A stretch of DNA of 10,185 nucleotides from Octadecabacter sp. (GTDB taxonomy: Bacteria > Pseudomonadota > Alphaproteobacteria > Rhodobacterales > Rhodobacteraceae): positions 1 to 10,185 of the forward strand of contig DQCL01000231.1 in the NCBI GenBank assembly GCA_003533975.1, written 5' to 3'. The notes beneath the pieces are model-generated. The model was not told the DNA's origin. It made no database searches and saw only the letters and a list, made by a program, of their open reading frames with translations. The translations under genes were made by a program, and so were the position numbers. Below, piece after piece: positions 6,857-10,185 of the stretch. Position 1 is the stretch's first letter. Every line of letters starts with the position of its first letter.

Positions 6857-6912
6857 TCACCAACATCCTTGGTGACCCGACGGTGACCCGAGACCTCTTA
6901 CAAAACGGTGAC
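6857..6912 (+). repeat. candidate oriT repeats: inverted repeat plus GGTGAC direct repeats
   Basis: TCACCAA (6857-6863) and TTGGTGA (6869-6875) form a perfect 7-bp inverted repeat around CATCC. The right arm runs into two copies of GGTGACCCGA (6871-6880 and 6882-6891) spaced 11 bases apart, about one helical turn, and a third GGTGAC at 6907-6912. Clusters like this upstream of mobC and relaxase genes are typical of origins of transfer bound by the MobC ribbon-helix-helix protein. The CATCCTTGG in and next to the loop faintly recalls the YATCCTGY nick consensus of MOBP relaxases, but it is not a match. Position and structure support oriT; the nick site is not identified. Confidence 0.4.
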
Positions 6913-6925
6913 AACACACCGAAGA

Positions 6926-6939
6926 GGTAATGAATTACC
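6926..6939. repeat. palindrome GGTAAT-GA-ATTACC
   Basis: This is a perfect 6-bp inverted repeat with a 2-base centre, just before the A+T-rich stretch preceding the mob genes. It could be an operator for autoregulation of the mob operon by MobC or part of the oriT. No -35/-10 pair was convincing enough to call. Confidence 0.3.
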
Positions 6940-7003
6940 GCGTAACCTATTCTAAAATATATCGAAATGTATCTAGGAAATTGGTGGAGTTAGAGGGAGT
7001 AAC

Positions 7004-7126
7004 CTGGACTCTCTATTTGAAGTTTTAGAAGAATGGGAAAGCCACCTCAAGGGAATTGAGATTGATATCCCCAGCTCAGAATCTCGAACGCCTCAGGCGC
7101 CTCGTTTGCGGGGGCCATCGCTATGA
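7004..7126 (+). CDS. cryptic 40-codon ORF overlapping mobC start (CTG start?)
   Basis: A frame open from 6977 ends in a TGA (7124-7126) that overlaps the mobC ATG (ATGA), the usual arrangement for translational coupling. It contains no ATG, GTG or TTG start. The only near-cognate start after a good ribosome site (GAGGGAG, 6993-6999) is CTG at 7004, four bases downstream. The product would be an acidic, leucine-rich helix (DSLFEVLEEWESHLKG) followed by a polar tail ending RLRGPSL. The helix pattern looks like real protein. A single change (CTG to ATG) would give a normal gene, so this is either a rare CTG start or a decayed leader gene of the mob operon. Not recognised as any family. Confidence 0.35.
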   Translation: MDSLFEVLEEWESHLKGIEIDIPSSESRTPQAPRLRGPSL

Positions 7127-7566
7127 ATCATGCAGAAAACATCAAGACCGCAATAGATATTAAGTCTGCGTTTCGGGGAAAATCTCAGGCAGTTGAAAAG
7201 AAACCAAAACCATCGCAGTCCCCGATAACTCTTCGTGTGACGGATGAAGAGAGAGAACGCCTCAAATCTATGGCTGCGGGCATGTCCGTGAGTGCATATG
7301 TCCGCAAATGCATCTTTTCGGAGAATGCCACAAGGCGGAAACGGCGGTCACACATGCCTGTGAAAGATCAGGAAGCAATGGCGCGGGCTTTGGCTTTGCT
7401 GGGAGCATCACGGATTGCAAATAACCTGAACCAACTGGCTCACAAGGCCAATATGGGTTCCTTGATCATGGATGATAATGCCCTCGCACAAATTGATGAA
7501 ACTTATGCGCATGTGCGCCTAATGCGGGATGAACTGGTTTCCGCGCTAGGCCTGATTGAAGGTTAG
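7123..7566 (+). CDS. mobC: MobC-like relaxosome accessory protein
   Basis: This 147-residue protein has the two hallmarks of MobC. The first is a ribbon-helix-helix DNA-binding unit: the strand ITLRVTDEERERLKSMA (about 35-51) followed by the helix MSVSAYVRKCIF (54-65). The second is the MobC segment LGASRIANNLNQLAHKANMG (93-112). MobC proteins bind oriT, help open the strands and assist the relaxase encoded next to them. The N-terminal 30 residues are basic and probably disordered. The relaxase start follows the stop by only four bases, so the two genes are co-transcribed. The ATGA overlap with the preceding short frame suggests coupled translation. Binding to the GGTGAC repeats about 200 bases upstream is likely but inferred. 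Confidence 0.85.
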   Translation: MNHAENIKTAIDIKSAFRGKSQAVEKKPKPSQSPITLRVTDEERERLKSMAAGMSVSAYVRKCIFSENATRRKRRSHMPVKDQEAMARALALLGASRIANNLNQLAHKANMGSLIMDDNALAQIDETYAHVRLMRDELVSALGLIEG

Positions 7567-7570
7567 GCGC

Positions 7571-10171
7571 ATGATCCTGAAAGCCTCTCAACGGGGTGGC
7601 GGGATGCAACTTGCTGTGCATCTGCTGAAACCTGAAAACGAACATGTAGAATTGCATGAGATCAGCGGCTTTGTCGCTGATGATTTGGCAGGTGCATTCA
7701 AAGAGGTTTATGCGATTTCCAAAGGGACGCGCTGCAAGCAGTTTTTGTTTTCGCTGAGCCTTAACCCGCCGGAAATGGAAAATGTACCGGTTGAGGTCTT
7801 TGAAGATGTGATTGCACGGATTGAAGCCCAAATGGGGTTGGCGGGGCAACCTCGTGCAATCGTCTTTCATGAAAAGCAGGGTCGCAGGCATGCGCATTGT
7901 GTCTGGTCGCGGATTGATGCGGCAAAAATGAAAGCGATCAACCTGCCGCATTTCAAATTGAAACTTACTGAACTCTCGCGCCAAATCTATCTGGAACAGG
8001 GCTGGGATATGCCGCGCGGGTTGGAAGATTTTGCTGACCGTGATCCGCTAAATTATTCCCAAGCAGAAGCGCAGCAGGCCAAGCGCGTCAAACGCGATGC
8101 GCGGGCGTTGAAAGCAACATTCCAGAAATGCTGGGCTGGGTCGGATTCCCGTGCCGCGTTTGCGCATGCACTGAAAGAACAAGGGTTCGTTCTGGCTCGG
8201 GGGGATCGACGCGGATTTATCGCTGTTGATGCCACGGGCGAGGTTTACGCCATTGCGCGTTGGGTTGGCGTTAAAACCAAAGAGGTGCGGGCGCGGTTGG
8301 GCGATCTTGAAGGTCTGCCCAATGTCGAAGACGCCATTGCCATTCTGTCCCGTAGTTTTGACGCCAATAATTTTGAAACTCAGCAACGTGTTTCAGCGCA
8401 AAATGAGCGGCGCAAGGAAACACTGGAGAAAAAACGTCTTTCCTTAGTGGCAGAACAGCGTGGTGAGCGTAAAGATTTGGGCGATATGCAGCAGACTCGT
8501 CTTGCTGTGGAAACCACTGCCCGCATGGCAAGCCTGCCAACGGGTTTGAAAGCAACATGGGCAAAGATGACCGGGGCGTATCAACGCCTCTGTGCAGATA
8601 ATGAAGCGCAGATCAATGAGGCGTTACGGCGTGATCGGCACGAACGGCAGGCCCTTATTCAACGCCACCTGAAAGTTCGGCGCGCTCTGCAACATGAATT
8701 TGAGCAATTTGAATACCATCGTGAACTGAACGCCAAATCAGCACAACGTGATATTGACGCAAGATTACCTGATGCAGAATTCCCCCCTGAACAGGTGCCT
8801 TTGCATCCTGAATATGATCCTGCGCAACCGCTTATTATTCAGCCCGAAGATGACACGTTTTCCATTGCCGAAAAAGTTGCGCGTGATCCGGCGCATATTC
8901 TGGAAGTGATCGCGGATAAGAAGGAAGCCTTCACTCGCGCCGATATTTTGCGCGCTCTGGTGCAATATATTCCTGATCCGACTAAACTGCGTGGCGCAGC
9001 AGATGCGGCTTTGCGTTCACCTGATTTAATTGAGGTAAAATCTGGGCCAGAACCACGTTACTCAACGCAAGAATTCCTAAGCACCAAAGCCACATTGTCG
9101 GCGAATGCGCGCGTAATGGCGTCAAGCTCTGCGCCTTCAGTTTCGCGCAAACATATAGAAGCTGCCATCGCCAAGGAAAACGCCGCTCTCCAAAAATCTG
9201 TAGGGGCAAACCTGAGTGCAGAACAAGAAACCGCCATCCGTCACGTTCTGACCTCGGGGCAATTATCCTACGTCATTGGTCTGGCGGGGGCGGGTAAATG
9301 TACAATGCTATCAGCAGCGCGTCACGCATGGGAAAAGCAGGGGTTTCAGGTCATCGGGGCGGCGCTTTCGGGTAAAGCTGCCGACGGTCTGGAAACAGCT
9401 TCTGGTATTGAAAGCCGAACTTTGGCTTCTTTGGAATATAGCTGGCACAACGGCTATAATTTGCTGACCAGAAACTCGGTGCTGGTGATTGATGAAGCGG
9501 GGATGGTTGGCACCAAGCAACTGGCGCGATTTGTGAGTGCAGCCAAGAAAAGCGGTGCCACGCTGGTTTTGGTTGGTGATCCTGAACAGTTACAACCTAT
9601 TCAGGCCGGTAGGCCGTTCAAGGATATTGCGCAGGATAGTGGTGCTGCACGTCTTACTGAAATTCGTCGCCAAAGACAGGAATGGCAACGCCAAGCCTCA
9701 AGCCATCTGGCAGAGGGGCGTTGCGCCGATGCGATTGACACCTACCGGCAACAGGGCTTTGTCAGCACTGCCATTGATATGCCTGAGGCCATCGCCAAAC
9801 TGGCTCAAGATTATGTGACAGATATGGAATTGAACGGTTTGGACGTTTCTCGGCTGGCTCTGACCCATCGCCGCAAAGATGTGCATGCAATCAACCAAGC
9901 CATTCGTTCCTTGCGTAAATCCGGCGATAATCTAGCGGTGGAAACCTTGTTCCAGACCGAGCACGGCCCGCGCGCTTTCGCTGTTGGTGATCGTGTTATC
10001 TTCACCCGAAATGGCCGTGATCTTGGCGTGAAGAATGGTAGCTTCGGTGTGGTTGAAGGAATTGATAGTGACCAACTTCGTGTGCGCATGGATACCGATG
10101 GCAGTGATAAAGCCAGATCAGTCACAATAATGCCAGATCACTACAATGCCAGATCACTACGCCGCGTTTGA
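7571..10171 (+). CDS. MOBP-type relaxase fused to TraA-like helicase, 3' end frameshifted
   Basis: This enzyme cuts one strand at oriT and, through its helicase half, would unwind it for conjugal transfer. The start at ATG 7571 gives MILKASQRGGG, the usual beginning of this relaxase group; a TTG at 7556 overlaps mobC and is less likely. Residues 1-150 form the relaxase fold, with the metal-binding histidines H100, H107 and H109 in HEKQGRRHAH. A conserved middle region (about 170-260) and a charged coiled coil (about 270-400) follow. From about 435 onward it matches the helicase half of Ti-type TraA: Walker A GLAGAGKCT (570-578, Cys577 where Ser is usual), Walker B VIDEAG (D641, E642) and motif III GDPEQLQ (669-675). 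A 16-bp tandem duplication at 10129-10160 shifts the frame and ends the protein after 866 residues. It loses the DHGYA…HKSQG and SRH-type motifs V and VI. Removing one copy restores an open frame to the window edge. Confidence 0.82.
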   Translation: MILKASQRGGGMQLAVHLLKPENEHVELHEISGFVADDLAGAFKEVYAISKGTRCKQFLFSLSLNPPEMENVPVEVFEDVIARIEAQMGLAGQPRAIVFHEKQGRRHAHCVWSRIDAAKMKAINLPHFKLKLTELSRQIYLEQGWDMPRGLEDFADRDPLNYSQAEAQQAKRVKRDARALKATFQKCWAGSDSRAAFAHALKEQGFVLARGDRRGFIAVDATGEVYAIARWVGVKTKEVRARLGDLEGLPNVEDAIAILSRSFDANNFETQQRVSAQNERRKETLEKKRLSLVAEQRGERKDLGDMQQTRLAVETTARMASLPTGLKATWAKMTGAYQRLCADNEAQINEALRRDRHERQALIQRHLKVRRALQHEFEQFEYHRELNAKSAQRDIDARLPDAEFPPEQVPLHPEYDPAQPLIIQPEDDTFSIAEKVARDPAHILEVIADKKEAFTRADILRALVQYIPDPTKLRGAADAALRSPDLIEVKSGPEPRYSTQEFLSTKATLSANARVMASSSAPSVSRKHIEAAIAKENAALQKSVGANLSAEQETAIRHVLTSGQLSYVIGLAGAGKCTMLSAARHAWEKQGFQVIGAALSGKAADGLETASGIESRTLASLEYSWHNGYNLLTRNSVLVIDEAGMVGTKQLARFVSAAKKSGATLVLVGDPEQLQPIQAGRPFKDIAQDSGAARLTEIRRQRQEWQRQASSHLAEGRCADAIDTYRQQGFVSTAIDMPEAIAKLAQDYVTDMELNGLDVSRLALTHRRKDVHAINQAIRSLRKSGDNLAVETLFQTEHGPRAFAVGDRVIFTRNGRDLGVKNGSFGVVEGIDSDQLRVRMDTDGSDKARSVTIMPDHYNARSLRRV
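10129..10160 (+). repeat. 16-bp tandem duplication causing frameshift
   Basis: AATGCCAGATCACTAC occurs twice in direct succession (10129-10144 and 10145-10160). Sixteen bases is not a multiple of three, so the second copy changes the frame and the relaxase-helicase stops at 10169-10171. With one copy removed the frame reads IMPDHYAAFDHGYA, the sequence expected at this point in TraA-type helicases. A partial third match (GCCAGATCA) sits just upstream at 10112-10120, which may have favoured slippage. Confidence 0.9.
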
Positions 10172-10185
10172 TCACGGCTATGCCT

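Larger units (their letters stand above)
6661..7003. other. intergenic control region with candidate oriT
   Basis: This region lies between the divergent nuclease-like gene and the mob genes. The first 180 bases (6661-6840) show only the nuclease gene's ribosome site and nothing else recognised. The second half is rich in short repeats (annotated separately) and then turns A+T-rich at about 6941-6980, as expected for a nick region or the mob promoter. A short minus-strand open frame, 6835-6620, overlaps the nuclease start and is not supported. Confidence 0.45.

Noticed and set aside
6864..6872. Nick site CATCCTTGG by analogy with the RP4-type YATCCTGY
   Set aside because: It is not a full match and lies in the loop of the inverted repeat rather than beside it.
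7556..7570. TTG start for the relaxase
   Set aside because: It lies inside mobC, and the family begins with MILK at the ATG 7571.

Overview
The window looks like accessory DNA from an alphaproteobacterium. The pointers are the mobC/relaxase pair with its TraA-like helicase domain, the DUF4386/NmrA-type gene pair, an FnrL-type regulatory box and the moderate G+C codon use. Genus and order cannot be fixed from the sequence alone. All family assignments come from reading motifs; no database was searched.

Left part (1-1367). Two minus-strand genes come first: the N-terminal end of a DUF4386-type membrane protein, running off the left edge, and an NmrA-like NAD(P)-binding protein. A divergent intergenic stretch follows. 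It holds a frameshifted fossil of an IS66-type transposase (about 1050-1203) and, right beside it, a near-consensus FNR/FnrL box (1205-1218) facing the next operon.

Centre (1368-5038). This is the most interesting part: three plus-strand genes that appear to form one periplasm-to-outer-membrane redox system. The first encodes a Tat-exported FAD subunit of the fumarate-reductase/flavocytochrome c family. The second encodes a secreted hexaheme cytochrome c; its last four hemes align with the tetraheme domain that in Shewanella FccA is fused to the flavin domain. The third encodes a signal-peptide protein with two CxxCH motifs, a Gln/His/Thr-rich linker and a C-terminal outer-membrane beta-barrel whose end resembles the Slam/DUF560 barrel. 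The N-terminal diheme unit of the hexaheme protein and the diheme unit of the barrel protein align without gaps over 33 residues. This suggests a shared electron-relay module. The flavin subunit keeps the general catalytic residues of the family but lacks several that fumarate reductases use for substrate binding and proton delivery, so the acceptor is probably not fumarate. Putative FNR control points to oxygen-limited growth.

Gap (5039-5793). No gene is recognised. There is one perfect dyad (5082-5097) and one imperfect hairpin (5130-5165). The gap separates the redox operon from the mobile segment.

Right part (5794-10185). A minus-strand protein joins an EVE/PUA-like N-terminus to a C-terminal GIY-YIG nuclease-like domain, which suggests a defence or DNA-processing role. 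Facing away from it is a mobilisation module: a repeat-rich candidate oriT (about 6857-6939), a cryptic 40-codon ORF with no standard start, mobC, and a long relaxase-helicase. The relaxase-helicase reading frame is broken by a precise 16-bp tandem duplication at 10129-10160, and its Walker A serine is cysteine. The helicase half is therefore probably decaying, although the relaxase half looks intact.
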